NCBI GenBank assembly: GCA_963675135.1
Contig: OY776128.1
Location: forward strand, 868,001-932,000
Direction: 5' to 3'
Source of the DNA: Galeopsis tetrahit
Lineage: Eukaryota > Streptophyta > Magnoliopsida > Lamiales > Lamiaceae
Length of the DNA stretch: 64,000 bases
In this document: piece by piece, positions 35,202 to 46,350 of the stretch
Position numbering within the stretch: the stretch's first letter is position 1
How the letters are laid out: the number at the start of each line of letters is the position of its first letter
Program-made: the position numbers and the translations under genes
The notes under the pieces: generated by a model
Database searches by the model: none
Seen by the model: only the letters and a program-made list of their open reading frames with translations
What the model was told of the DNA's origin: nothing

Positions 35202-35489
35202 ATTTCTTAAATTTCGTGTCCATGAACGAAATATATATTCATATTTAGACACGTACAAAATCGAAACTTTAAAATTTTCGATTGTATCACACTTACATCG
35301 TTCAATTGATCGAGAGTCTTGAGAGAGTAAAGGATAATGTGATGTAAAAATAGATTTTTTTAAAGAGTGATGGATAGAATAAACGAAAGAGAAGGAGATC
35401 TATAAAATGAGTTTTCTGTCATTGATGAAATGAGTTTTACAGTTATAATAGTTTTACTATTAGCACGAAGACACGTCCTCATTAAGCCA

Positions 35490-36297
35490 GAGTGCGGGCT
35501 ATGTGGGACTGTGGGAGGTACATGCCTAATACGATTCATGCCATTTTCTTGTGCCCGGGAGTGCGGAAAATCTGGAAGAAGATGGGAATTGCAAAGGAGA
35601 TAAAAGGAGGGAACACTCTCAAGCACACTGCATTTCCTAATCAATTTAGAAGAAAAGGTGGAAAACATAACACTTGATCAGATTCTTGTAGTGGCTTGGG
35701 GAGTTTGGAGAGAAAGGTGCACTATCCTTCATGATGGAAAATGTGAGTATAAGAGGATAAGTGATAGGGTGGGAGAAAGGGTGCTATCCTACTTAAATGA
35801 ATTCCAAGGAAATGTGGTAGGGGCCGTAAAATCATCAACGATTGAGGAAGCTTCGGAAAATGACGATGGCTTGGATAAAGATTTAAATGTGATCATAGTA
35901 GAGACAAATGGAGCTTTCAACATGGATGATCGAAAGTACGCTATTGGGGGCATCATACGCGAGCAAAGTGATGATATCATTCGACAATTCTCCAATTGTA
36001 TATTACCACATAGATGCCCATTAGGAGTGGAACTAAGTGCAATTGAAAAGGGCATGCAAGAAGCAAAATCACTGGGGTACGATAAAATTGAGATACGGAC
36101 GGACTCCCAACAGGCAATCCGATAGATTAGCAAAGGCAAGCGTGGGCTTGGTCCGGAAGGTATTTTGGCCTATAAGATACATATGCGAGGAAAGGAATTT
36201 GTAGTGTGCAAATTCAAGTACCTTCCCCGGATTAGGAACTTAAAGGCGCACAATTTGGCTCAACGTGTGACTCACTCTTCCATCTCACTTGATTGAC
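35490..36297 (+). pseudogene. LINE RNase H-like fragment, copy 2
   Basis: Near-identical to 24950-25786. Here 35658-36125 is open for 155 residues and carries the RNase H core (GAFNMDDRKYAIGGIIRE, GVELSAIEKGMQEAKSLGYD, KIEIRTDSQQAI). A TAG follows at 36123, after which CKFKYLPRIRNLKAHNLAQR continues in frame. A remnant of the zf-RVT end (RKIWKKMGIAKEIK) is upstream. It is fixed as part of the B/C duplicated block. Confidence 0.8.
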
Positions 36298-36495
36298 ATG
36301 GAGTAGCTTGTTAGTGGTTATAGGAGCATAAAGGAAACACATTAGATTCATCTCATGATCGGTCCTCCTTATCCACTTTTCAAAAAAAAAGTAAAATAAT
36401 TGAATGATAATTTTAAAAAATTGGTCGAGAAGAAGAAGATTGTTTAATTAAATCAATAATTAATTTTAAAATTATCAAAATAGAAAAAAAATGGT

Positions 36496-36690
36496 ATGTT
36501 TGTAAATTTGTATGATCTTTTTATCCAAAGTGTCTATCTATGCTTTGATTTAAACACCAAAATGATATATACCTCTTGTCATGTTCAATTCGTTGAAAAT
36601 ATATTTCCTCTAGCCACTCCTATAACTATTCCTAATACACCCCATGATTTGGTAGATACACCCTCTGTCTACCAGAAAACCCTACTGTAT
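36496..36690 (+). pseudogene. Copia integrase C-end fragment, copy 2
   Basis: YLCFDLNTKMIYTSCHVQF and VENIFPLATPITIPNTPHD match 25975-26160. Similarity to the B block stops at about 36690, where the duplicated block ends. Confidence 0.7.
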
Positions 36691-37204
36691 TCATAATATA
36701 CTGTATAACTCAATTTTGATATATAATTAAATACTCCATTTGTATATCATTAATCATTTTTCCTCAATAATGATCGTCATCACATTTGCGATTCCGACTT
36801 CAGATGTTTCTTTGAATCATTCAGTCGAACGAATATTAATGTTGCACAAATTATGTATTGCACTCCTTCGACGACGTAATTTGTGCATAATTTGTCAAAA
36901 CTTGGAGTTTTACTTCTTTTTTTACCGTCTTAATAATTTATGTTATTACTTATTACAAGTTTTTATTTATTTAAACAATTAATATATCTCGGATAAGTTA
37001 CATCTTCTTTATCAGTTTTCTAAGTTGGAGAAAATGCAAAGATGATATATATTGTTGTAAACATAAAACATATATATAACATGTTTGAAATAGAAAAAAA
37101 ATGCAAAGATGATATTTTTTTTCTTTCTGCAATTACATCTCATAAAAACATTTTGCATACGCTTAATTGTGCCTATTTTATATATAAATAATTAATGTTA
37201 CTAT

Positions 37205-37252
37205 ACACGCGAATATAATAATTATTTTAAATTTCCGCGGATCATGCACTAG
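37205..37252 (+). mobile_element. Helitron 3' terminus, plus strand
   Basis: CACGCGAA..TTTCCGCGG can fold as an imperfect hairpin and is followed by ATCATGCACTAG, then T. This matches the Helitron 3' end. Directly after it the spacer repeat resumes (TTGTATGTATTTAG), which fits insertion into that repeat. The 5' end was not located; it should lie between about 36690 and 37200. Confidence 0.5.
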
Positions 37253-37607
37253 TTGTATGTATTTAGAGGCGCGCCCAATAGATGAGCCTCTGTTCTCTTT
37301 TTTTTTCAACAACTTGCACTTTTCTCTCTTCCTTATTTCTATTTTCTCTCCTCCTCCGGTAGCATGTGTATTATTAATTAACATATAAATGTGATATTTT
37401 AACAAAATTTTGTGAATTTTAAATTTCAAAATATCATAAAAATACTTTACATAAAATAATATATGTAAACTGTGGAACATGAAGTAATTTGGAAGAAGAT
37501 TTGTCATTCATCATTTTATTACTGGTTGCCGTTTCGGAAAAAAGAGAGGAGGTAATATACAGCAGATTTTTTTTAAAATATTATAGTTTTAGAATGGAGT
37601 ATTCAAA

Positions 37608-37649
<42 letters not shown>

Positions 37650-38630
37650 AAAATATAGAAATTAAAAAAAATAATTTTATGTATTTAGCGGCGCGTCTGA
37701 AAGATGCGACTCTGTCCTCTTTGCTCTCTAAAATCCCTATTCTCTATTTTTTTTTTCAACAACTCACACGTTTCTCCTTTTTTATTCCTAATTTTTCCCC
37801 TCTTCACTATTTTTTTTTCACCTACTATGTTAAAGAATATAGAGTCAAATTTATGTTAATTTCTATCCTCTCCTCTACAACATTCAATTTTAGTATTTAA
37901 ATCATTTTATTACTACTTGTCCTTTCAGAAAAGAAATAAACTATCACTGCACTACACATACATTATGGATTCCCCTCCCCCTTACTCGTGTCCGCAAGAT
38001 GGCCTTTGTATTACCTATGTCAGCCTCATTCCCAATGTTTGATATGTTTTAAATTTTAGGTTTTTTTAAATAAAATATTAATATTTAAAAAAAGAACGGT
38101 ATGTATTTAGAGGCACGCCTAACAGAGACGCCTCTGTCTTTTAACACTTTATCTCCTCTTTTAATTCTCTAAAATCCCTATTTTCTCTCTCTTTTTTTCC
38201 AACAACTTACACTTTTCTCTCTTATTTATTCCTAATTTCTCTCCTCACCCCTATTTACTATTTTTTTTAATTCAATTTTAATATTTAAATCATTTTATTA
38301 CTACTTGCCGTTTCGAAAAGAGAGTTAGGTAATATACGGCGGCAGATTTTTTTTAGTATTATAGTGAAACATGGAGTAATCAAAATATAACAATTTTGTA
38401 TATATATATATTAGTCTTTTAAAAATGAATTTAATTTAAAATATGAAAATTTTAAAAAAGAACGTATGTATTTAGAGGCGTGCCTAACCGATGCGCTCTA
38501 ACCTCTTACTTTTATCTTCTCTCTTTTTAATTATCTAAAATCCCTATTTTCTCTCATTTTTTTTCAACTTCTCTTATTTAAAAATGTTTTTTCTTTTTAA
38601 ATCTAAGTTTTTTTTTTTTCTAGGGTGCAC
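37253..38630. repeat. DUF506-cluster spacer repeat, block 4
   Basis: Four consecutive partial units begin with GTATGTATTTAG(A/C)GGC near 37255, 37680, 38100 and 38466. Each is followed by CT-rich sequence and the CCCCTTACTCGTG or TAATAAAATATTAATA markers. No genes. Confidence 0.7.
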
Positions 38631-38785
38631 CAACAGCGGATTAGGTTTAGAGTTGAAAAGTAGAGGGAAGTCTATTTATCATGACCATTTTAATACAAGG
38701 ATAGTTTAAATATTTTACATAATTATTAAATTAATAAATAAGGAAAGGGTACTTAACAAAGCTGGAGGAGTATATAGCCGGGGCC

Positions 38786-40354
38786 TTTTAAATGGCATGG
38801 AAACTTCATGTAAATGGCTGCCATTATTTCTAAATGGACCTGGGCCTAACATTAGCTACTAAAAATCATGTTTCACTATTAATTCCAATGGGACTCTTTG
38901 CTTTTTGTCCTTCTTCAAACTAATTACATCTTGGGCGCGGCTAAAGGCACCCAGATTTCCTATGAGTACACCCATCAAATATTTTTTTAATCTTTCAGGA
39001 CATGTAAAATGTCTCATATACCCCTAGGGTAAAATTTATGAATAAAATGAAGATGAGTACACCCACCCATTCTATTTCACATCATTATTTCCACCACCAC
39101 CAACACAAACACCATTCTTCAAAAAAATAAAAAAATAAATCCAAAACAGCAACTGTTCGAAAAAATTCCAAAACAAACATGTTCGAAATTTTTTCCAAAA
39201 CAAACTCAATATGTTCGAAATTTTTTCCAATACAAACTCAATATGTTCGAAATTTTTTCCAAAACAAACTCGATGTGTTCGAAAATAATTCCAAAACAAC
39301 TCAAATTTGTCCGAAAAAAAAGATCGAACACCTTGTTCGAATTTTTTTCCAAAACAAACTCAAGTTGTTCGAAATTATTTTCAAAACAAACACAAAATGT
39401 TCGAAATTTTTTCCAAAACAAACTCAATATGTTCGAAAATAATTGACGAACAACTAAAAACCCTAATTTTTCTAAAATTTCTAAAAAATTTCAAAACCTA
39501 ATTTCTGTAAAAATTGTAAAAAAAAAAACTTACAGGTGCGATGAAGGGGAGGGGGCGAGCCCTCGAACGGCGTCGGTGGCGGCGGCGACATGAAACAGGG
39601 AGGAGGGGTGCGAACGGGCTTCTTCTTCAACAGTGCGGCCGCGTCCTTCTTTAAGGCGGCGACGGCGCGGCGACGTGGGAGAGCAGAGGAAGAGAAGCGG
39701 GGGGCTGGGGGAGAGAATCCGTCACCGGCGTGCGTGGCTTGGGAGGCGAAGAGGCGGCGCTGCAGACGCGGGCGACGCCGGAACGCAGGAAGGGGGCGGC
39801 GCGACGCCGAAACGCAAGAAGGGGGCGGCGCGACGTGTAGAGAGAAATGGATGTGGCCTGTGGGTGTCCTGAATTTTGAGAAGAAGAAAGAGAGATGAAG
39901 GGTTTTAATTTATAAGAGGGTAATTTTGGGATTTCCACGTGGGTGTCCTCATCCATTTTGTGTGTCCTCATCGCGTGGGTGTACTCATAGGAAATCCGGG
40001 TGCTTTAGCCGCGCCCTTACATCTTCCCATTCTTGCACAAGAATATAACCCTCTTTACTTGGACAAGTTGCCTTGGGCTTCTTAATGGGCTTTCCATCCA
40101 ATAAAGTGTGTTGCCTTAAATGGGCCGAAAATGTAAGCCGATTTTCTTTTCTTTTCGAATTATTCCGTTGATTGAAATCACAAAATTATCAAGACGTGTT
40201 TTGCTTCAAAATTATTCATTTTTCTTATAAAAAAATAGCAAACCACACACTTTCTCCAAATCAAGTATAGTTCAATTTAATGTAAATAATGCAAGAAACT
40301 CTATAAAATTAAGCGAATTAAACACATGAATTTCGAGCAATTTTCACACTATCA
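38786..40354 (-). mobile_element. Athila/Tat-like LTR, minus strand, second copy
   Basis: On the minus strand it starts at 40354 with TGATAGTGTGAAAATTGC, just after a polypurine tract (TTTAAGTTTGGGGGGT), the same start as the LTR at 55196. It runs to GCCATTTAAAAGG, where the right end of another MULE-like element abuts (GAGTATATAGCCGGGGCC, 38765-38785). A MULE occupies 38933-40016. It is paralogous to 17340-20005. Confidence 0.7.
38933..40016. mobile_element. MULE with TTCGAAAT tandem core and GC-rich capture
   Basis: Inverted ends GGGCGCGGCTAAAGGCACCC and GGGCGCGGCTAAAGCACCCG continue through GATTTCCTATGAGTACACCC. The exact 9-bp duplication TTACATCTT lies at 38924-38932 and 40017-40025. 39175-39440 is a tandem run of about 36-bp units with TGTTCGAAAT and TTCCAAAACAAACTC. 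39540-39880 is very GC-rich and open in more than one frame, probably captured 5' exon sequence. No transposase. Confidence 0.85.
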
Positions 40355-40700
40355 ACCCCCCAAACTTAAAGTGTTGCTCATCCCCCAGCAACGAAAGAAA
40401 AATAGAACATGTGGGAGAATTGCGAAGTAATTCATTCGAGCCCAAATTAATAGAACAAGTGATTGTCATGTTTCTCAATCTAATAAAGTTTCGAGGTAGA
40501 GAAATAAACAAACAAGTTCACAAGTTATGCTCCAATCAATGCAAGATTAAGTGCTTAATTCACAATTTCATCAATCAAAGTGTATATCAAGGAAGTGTAC
40601 GCTTTCAACATCAAATCATACAAGTGCACTACCATATCACATTACACATGCTTAATAATACCAATTTTGAAATCAATGCAAATGTGTCATAAGCAACCCT
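40355..40700 (-). mobile_element. Internal 3' non-coding region of the Athila-like element
   Basis: On the minus strand it matches 54880-55195 (GTTGCTCG/GGGAACGAGCAACACTT and the AAGTTTGGGGGG polypurine tract) and leads into the LTR at 40354. No coding sequence. It is cut at about 40700 by the copia fragment. Confidence 0.6.
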
Positions 40701-40707
40701 AGGACAA

Positions 40708-41683
40708 TTAATTCAAGTGGATGACATATTAGTCACGGGTGATGATCCCTTGATTGTTAATACCATCTTTTCTGATCTACACAAACACTTCTCTCTAAAA
40801 CACTTGGGTGAGCTCAACTATTTTCTTGGTTTTGAGGCCAAGGTCACTACTTCTTCCATAACTTTCACACAGTCAAAATATATTTGAGATCTTCTTGCTA
40901 AAGCCCATTTTCTCAATTGTATACCATGTCCTACTCCCTCATGTCCAAGTTTAAAACTCTCTACCCTTATAGTGCTCCTTTTGACAATCCCACACTATAT
41001 AGAAGCGTTGTTGGTGCCTTACAGTACCTCCTTCTAATCCGCCTAGAAATTGCGTTTAGTGTAAATAAACTAAGTCAATTTCTTCAAGCTTCTACTATAC
41101 GCCATTGGCAGGCCTTTAAACGAGTACTTCGGTATCTTAAAGTCACCACTCAGCAAAGGCATTTCCTTTATTCCTGTTTCTAAATTCCAATTGCAGGGTT
41201 TTGCGGATGCAGATTTTGCGTCCTCTCTGGATGATCGGCGTAGTACCAGCGGGTACTGTGTCTCTCTTGGTCCTAATTTGTTGGCTTGGTGTTCCAAAAA
41301 GCAATCAGTTGTTGTTCGTAGCAGCACTGAAGCGGAGTATCGTGCTCTAGCATTGGCTACTACTGAATTTATTTGGATTGCCTCACTGCTTAAAGAACTT
41401 CATCTTCCGTTGCTCCAACCATCTATACTCTGGTGTGACAATTCGGGGGCCATTACTCTTGCCTAGCTTCAGTCCAGCATTTCACTCACGCATGAAACAT
41501 GTAGAGATTGACGTTCATTTTCTTCGGGAGAAGGTGGATGCTCGGGCCCTTGATGTTCGTTTTGTTCCCTCTGAAAGTCAGGTAGCAGATATGTTGACAA
41601 AACTTTTGTCAACCTCCAGATTTCAGCTTCTACGTGATCGCCTACTCTCTGCTTCAAACTTACGTCCGGACTCAATGGGGGCA
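40708..41683 (+). pseudogene. Ty1/copia RT-RNase H fragment
   Basis: It starts inside the reverse transcriptase: QVDDILVTGDDPLIV (the catalytic pair DD with Val/Gln before it), HLGELNYFLGFEAKV. A stop follows at about 40886 and frameshifts in 40960-41170. The RNase H part is better kept: GFADADFASSLDDRRSTSGY, WCSKKQSVVVRSSTEAEYR and LWCDNSGAITLA, then FHSRMKHVEIDVHFLREKV in another frame and ADMLTKLLSTSRF. Gag, protease and integrase are absent. The 3' end has the polypurine tract CAATGGGGGCA. Confidence 0.85.
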
Positions 41684-41923
41684 TGTTAGATATATCACAC
41701 ACATGCGTACATATGTGCATGCTAGGCATAATGTATATATGTAGATACAGTACAGGTTCAATGCATCTGATAGGAAGTTAGTAAGTTGTAACAAACTAAT
41801 TCTAGAAAGGTCTATGAAAGGCAGCTCAAACAGTGTGAGCATATATATGCCTATAAATATTACACTCTGTATACCAAAACTCTCTTGAATGAAATATAGC
41901 TTTAATCTTCACCTTTCTTAACA
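41684..41923 (+). repeat. 3' LTR of the copia fragment
   Basis: It begins TGTTAGATATATCAC after the polypurine tract and ends TTTCTTAACA, the usual TG..CA with short inverted ends. GCCTATAAATATTAC is the likely TATA region. Length is 240 bp. Only one LTR is present. Confidence 0.82.
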
Positions 41924-41932
41924 CGTTCACAT

Positions 41933-42006
41933 CGGCGATAAGAATGCCTACATGGCCAGTATGTTGGCGAGATACCCGAAAATTCTCCTGGAACGCACCA
42001 TCCAGG
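41933..42006 (+). pseudogene. Isolated exon-like fragment
   Basis: One frame reads HIGDKNAYMASMLARYP and KILLERTIQ and stops at CAG/GTATAA, a splice-donor-like border. The LARYPKIL pattern recalls mTERF repeats, but 25 residues are too few to name it. It follows the copia LTR directly; no continuation was found downstream. Confidence 0.3.
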
Positions 42007-43289
42007 TATAATCATGTTGGTTTTCTTATTTCTGTTCTGTTTTTTGTATTGGTAGTTTTAGAATATAATTGGTTATTTTTATAGTTTTGGGAGATTGATT
42101 TAATGTTAAAGGATCAAATTGATTTTTGTGATGTGGTGGTTTGAACTCCATCTGAACTGGTCTCACTTTCATAGTTGTTAATTTTATACGGACTTCTGCT
42201 GGGAAAATGATACTATTAGCTGGAGTAGATTCTGATGCTGAGTTAGTATGAGATGCGTTTGTTATGTTTTGATTTTGTTAGCTGCATTATATTTTCAAGA
42301 CTAAGTCGTAATGGGGGTGGAGGGCATATGACTTGGTTAATTTAAACCTGGTTAAGTTACCTACTTGCTTCCAATGGTACTCAAAGGATCAATCAACACT
42401 CAGATCCTTTGTTTGCCTTTGTAATTGAGGTGGTGTTTTTAGGGGTTATGTTGTGTGAAATATTGCATATATGCATTTCAGCTCAATTCACACCCATATC
42501 CACACTCACGTTCTCTTTATAAATAAACTCACTGATATCTCAATTTACATCCATATTATTTATAAATACACCCACTGACAGAAATTGTATTTGGTCGTCT
42601 TCTCCGAGCAGTTTCCGGCCACTCCAGGCCGCAGCCTGACGCTGCAATTTACGACGGCCTTAATTTTTAAATATTTTCTATTTCTTTAATAATTATTATG
42701 GGTCAAGGTTATTTTATGTTACTACATGCAATAATATATATATAATAGTTTGTGTTATTACTACATAAAAAAATTATATGTTACTACATACTACCGTTTG
42801 AATTACTACATTAAATAGGCGTTTGTTACTATATGTAACTTTATCAAATGATCTAATATTTTTTTGAATATTACAACATGGTTATTGTGTTTACTACATT
42901 TGATAATATATGTTACTACATATTATAATGTGAGTTACTACATCAACAAAAACACTAGAAAAAAATGGATTACTAAATAAAAGAATTTGTAATTAAAACA
43001 AGAATTAAGCCCATTGACTTAATGAATCAATATTTTTAGGCCAAAATTAAGTATATGCAATGCAGATGAGTTTTTGTGTACTTTATTTATATTTTCTACG
43101 AGGAATTTGTTAATATTACATATATGCAATGCACATCGAATCTATCGTAAAAGTACTGCCGAAGCAATAACCATAAGTCAAAGCCAAGACCCTAAACCCT
43201 CTGTAATTCCTCATAGCGTGGTAAAGAACCTGGGAGAAGCTATCATTATGCGCGCATCTCTCCAGATGTGTTTAGCTGAGTGGAATTAT
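42007..43289. other. Spacer, mostly unassigned
   Basis: 42890-43070 is paralogous to 29676-29840 without the adjoining hAT. 43120-43280 has locally raised GC and an open stretch (KSTAEAITISQSQDPKPSVI) that may be an exon fragment, with no recognised family. Nothing else is supported. Confidence 0.35.
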
Positions 43290-43960
43290 CTTTTTTTTTT
43301 TTTTTAATTATCTAAAATCTCTATTATCTCTCATTTTTTTCAACTTCTCTTATTTAATCCTAATTTCTCTCCATATGGTTATGTAATTTATGAAAAATTA
43401 AACTTAAAAATGAATATAGAAAATAAAAAAATAAAATGTCTTAACCCTGGATTATATCCTTCCAAAACCTGCAAACACATTGTTGATTATTCAGTTTGTG
43501 CCCCTACGCGTGACTTCACGTGCCACAGCGTGTGTGCAATGGTCTTTGTGTTACGAATGTGTGCGATGGGCCGATGGCCTTTGTGTTAGCAACCAATTAA
43601 AGTTATATGTTTAAATTTTAGATTATTGTAATTAAATATTCATATTTAAAAAAGAAAAACATCATTATTAACCGCGTCATTTTCTCTCTACCATTCGGAA
43701 GAAAAAGGCTGTTAGCAATGACGTTTTTTTTTTTATTATTAAATAACAATCAAATATATTTATTAAAATTATTTTTCAAAAATAATGATATTTTGTGTAA
43801 AATTACAAGGTTAAAGTTTATAAATAACTTTTAATTTTAAAACAGATGTAATAACAATAAAAGTTAACCTTTATCTACAAACCTGAAATCACTTGATTTT
43901 GTAATTAAAATTTTAAAATCTCCAAAATCTCAAAATAAATATATCTATAGTAAAGGATAA
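43290..43960. repeat. DUF506-cluster spacer repeat, block 5
   Basis: One unit with ATATGGTTATGTAATTTATGA, CCCCTACGCGTGAC and the AATATTCATATTT segment, continuing into the direct upstream flank of DUF506-D (ACACGTAAACCCTGCC), which is shared with copies A and B. Confidence 0.65.
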
Positions 43961-44253
43961 AAAAAATAGAAAAATTGAACCGAATACACGTAAACCCTGC
44001 CACATAAGCCACACGATTCAACGGTTATGCTTGATGCGCTAAAACCCTGTCTCGTTAATTTCGTTCTAAATTTAATTTAATTTCTATTTTTTTATAAAAT
44101 ACTGTAATCGTTTTTCATTCTTCAGCTTTATCCTTTATATATAACGCGAATCCGCTAATATTTTTAAGCAAAAAAAGTTCCCAATTTTGGATAATAAAAA
44201 GCAAAAGCTTCAAACACACAAAAAAAATGAAAATCACTTTTTTTTAATCAATT

Positions 44254-44400
44254 ATGTACGATGTTACTAAGAGGAAGAGTGTGACTGACCCGTTAAACTA
44301 TAAGGTGAAAGCTTGGATCATCGGTCGGGATCGGGTCGACCCGAGGACCCGAGGTATTACATCAGCAGCGGCAGCAAAACAGCGGCCACGGTTAAAATGA
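44254..44400 (+). pseudogene. DUF506 copy D, 5' stub
   Basis: The start matches the cluster (MYDVTKRKSVTDPLNYKVKA; WIIGRDRVDP), but the frame diverges after GACCCG and stops at TGA (44398-44400), 48 codons in total. The conserved domain is absent: similarity to copies A-C ends at about CGGCCACGGTTA. From here the sequence TAAAATGAGTGTGAGTTAG is shared with the stubs at 51107-53070, so the stub and its 3' sequence are the amplified unit. Confidence 0.75.
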
Positions 44401-44625
44401 GTGTGAGTTAGTTGATTGAAAATACACACAATTTTTTGTTTTAATAATTAAGAAATTGTAAATAAAAATAACTGTGGAAATCGAAAAAAAAAAGAAGTAC
44501 AAGAGAGAATAAAAAAATAATTGAACAAAATTTAAATTGAAGAAAAGTTTGAAAGGGTGAGAAAAATTTAAGGAAATTTTAAAAAAATAAATTATTTTTA
44601 AAGAATTAATTTTTTTTAAAGAATA

Positions 44626-45439
44626 CTAGTAATTCTCCCGTGCATTGCACGACGGATTGAATATTAATAAATTTTAATTAATTATTTATAAAATACATTC
44701 GTGTAATTTAAAATTTTAAATGATTGAATTTTACAGAAAGAACAATAATACTATGTGAAATAATATCATTGATTTCATCTTGTGAATTTGAATGAAGCTT
44801 CAATTACATTTTTTAAAATCTATTTTCACTTATAATTATTGATGGAATATTACTCCATCTTTCTAATTTTCACAGGATTTGAAAAAAATTAATATAAAAT
44901 GAGGTGTAGTAAAATTGATATGATTGAAGAGGGGGAATAAAATGGAGTGTAGATTAATTTAAGAGTAAAAGAGGTGGAGTCACAATGTATACACAAAAAT
45001 AAAATAAGAACTTTTTTTGTGAGACATCTAAATGAAAAGACTGGAAGCTTCTGACAAAATAAAATAATTAATTAAAATTCAATTTTACGAAATGGATTCA
45101 TGAAACTATCTCATACAAATTTTAACTTATAATTAAAATCTATATATAACATTGGGAAACAAAAGTATATGTACAAATATACATAAATTAATTAAAAATA
45201 TTTTTTAATAATTAAAATTTATAGGATATACTTAATTACAAATATTCTTTAATAATTAATTTGTAATTGGACTAAAAAAAAAAAGATTTAATGAGTGATA
45301 TAAGTCAAAAACTAAAATAGCTAGACCTTTACTTAAAAAAAAAAAAAAAGAGAGAGAGAGAGAGAGAAAACTTGGGCCCACAACAATTTTGACGGGAATT
45401 GAACAGGAGTTAACTATGCTGTTTTTATATATATATAGA
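44626..45439 (-). mobile_element. Non-autonomous Helitron
   Basis: On the minus strand it starts TCTATATATATATAAAAACA and ends CGTGCAATGCACGGGAGAAT then TACTAG; CGTGCAATGCACG is a perfect hairpin next to the CTAG end. It sits between A (44625) and T (45440). The sister units lack it and read AAAGAATATTGAAGAAAAC across the site (51480, 52396, 53288), which gives an exact empty site. No Rep/helicase gene; 814 bp. Confidence 0.9.
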
Positions 45440-45595
45440 TTGAAGAAAATGGTTGATAAAAGAGAGAGAATTAGGAGAGAGAAAAAATGTAAAAAACAAA
45501 ACAAAAGGGAGTGGAGAAAAGAGCATAGGATGCACGTGCACACTAATGCACATATCAATCCTTTGTAAATATATGCATGGACAAATGAATGGACG

Positions 45596-45775
45596 ATGCA
45601 TGTCCACCGCCACACAATTTATTTGACACGCGTAGATATGAATGGAAGATGCATGTGTCCAACACCACAACGCTCCTTGACCGCGTACATGCATGTCCAC
45701 CGCCACACCGCTACTTGACATGCGTAGATGCATGTGTCCACCGCCACATCTTTTCTTGACACGCGTATTGAAGAC
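45596..45775 (+). promoter_or_regulatory. CGCG-box array, unit 1
   Basis: TTGACACGCGTAGAT, GACCGCGTACATGCATG and TTGACATGCGTAGATGCATG alternate with CCACCGCCACA. The array is followed by the TATA region CCTATTTATAACGCG. The Ty3 element at 45913 now separates it from its stub at 51107. Confidence 0.5.
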
Positions 45776-45912
45776 ACATCAGAATATTGTTTTTTATTCT
45801 TCAGATATATCCTATTTATAACGCGAATCAACTAACATTTTTTAAGCAGAAAAACGTTCCCCATTTTGGATAATAAAAAGCCAAAGCTTCAAACACACAA
45901 AAAAAACGAAGA

Positions 45913-46350
45913 TGATGCAGCGTGCGTGATCAAAAGAAAGAACTACAAGAATCGTTGATTCACAGAATACCCGAATCTTGATAAAACGAAGAATAATTCT
46001 TCAATAATAATTTCAATCTGCAAAAACTGCTCAACAATGTTTGGAAAACGAGAATAAAAACCAAACCCTAGTGTACGAAATTAGGAAATTACAAAAAAAA
46101 CCCAAAACAATTAAAAATTGCAAAAATAACACTTAAAAAACAATAAAACGCGTTTTTGACCACTCAAACGATGGAATTTGGCGAAAAAGCGTCGCACATC
46201 ACGGCAAAGCCGTGAGTTTGACTCGTAGCATCGATTCCACCCGATAAAGTGTGCTCACACGCCAAAATCAGGTTCCAGCTCCCAAAACTTCAAAAATTCT
46301 TCGGATACTCTCGTGTCTTCAAAAATTGCAACGCCACTCGTGCTACATCA
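45913..46350 (-). repeat. 3' LTR of the Ty3/gypsy element
   Basis: Bounded by the GAAGA duplication at 45908-45912 and the polypurine tract at 46351. The internal end is intact (CTACATCA, inverse TGATGTAG). The C-terminal codons of pol lie in its first 61 bp. Confidence 0.92.

Noticed and set aside
39175..39440. Cys/Phe/Lys/Asn repeat peptides as a short repeat protein
   Set aside because: They are translations of a 36-bp DNA minisatellite in all frames and on both strands within a MULE.
39590..39898. Plus-strand Gly/Arg-rich frames in the MULE at 38933
   Set aside because: Several frames are open at once because of high GC; no domain. Treated as part of the element.
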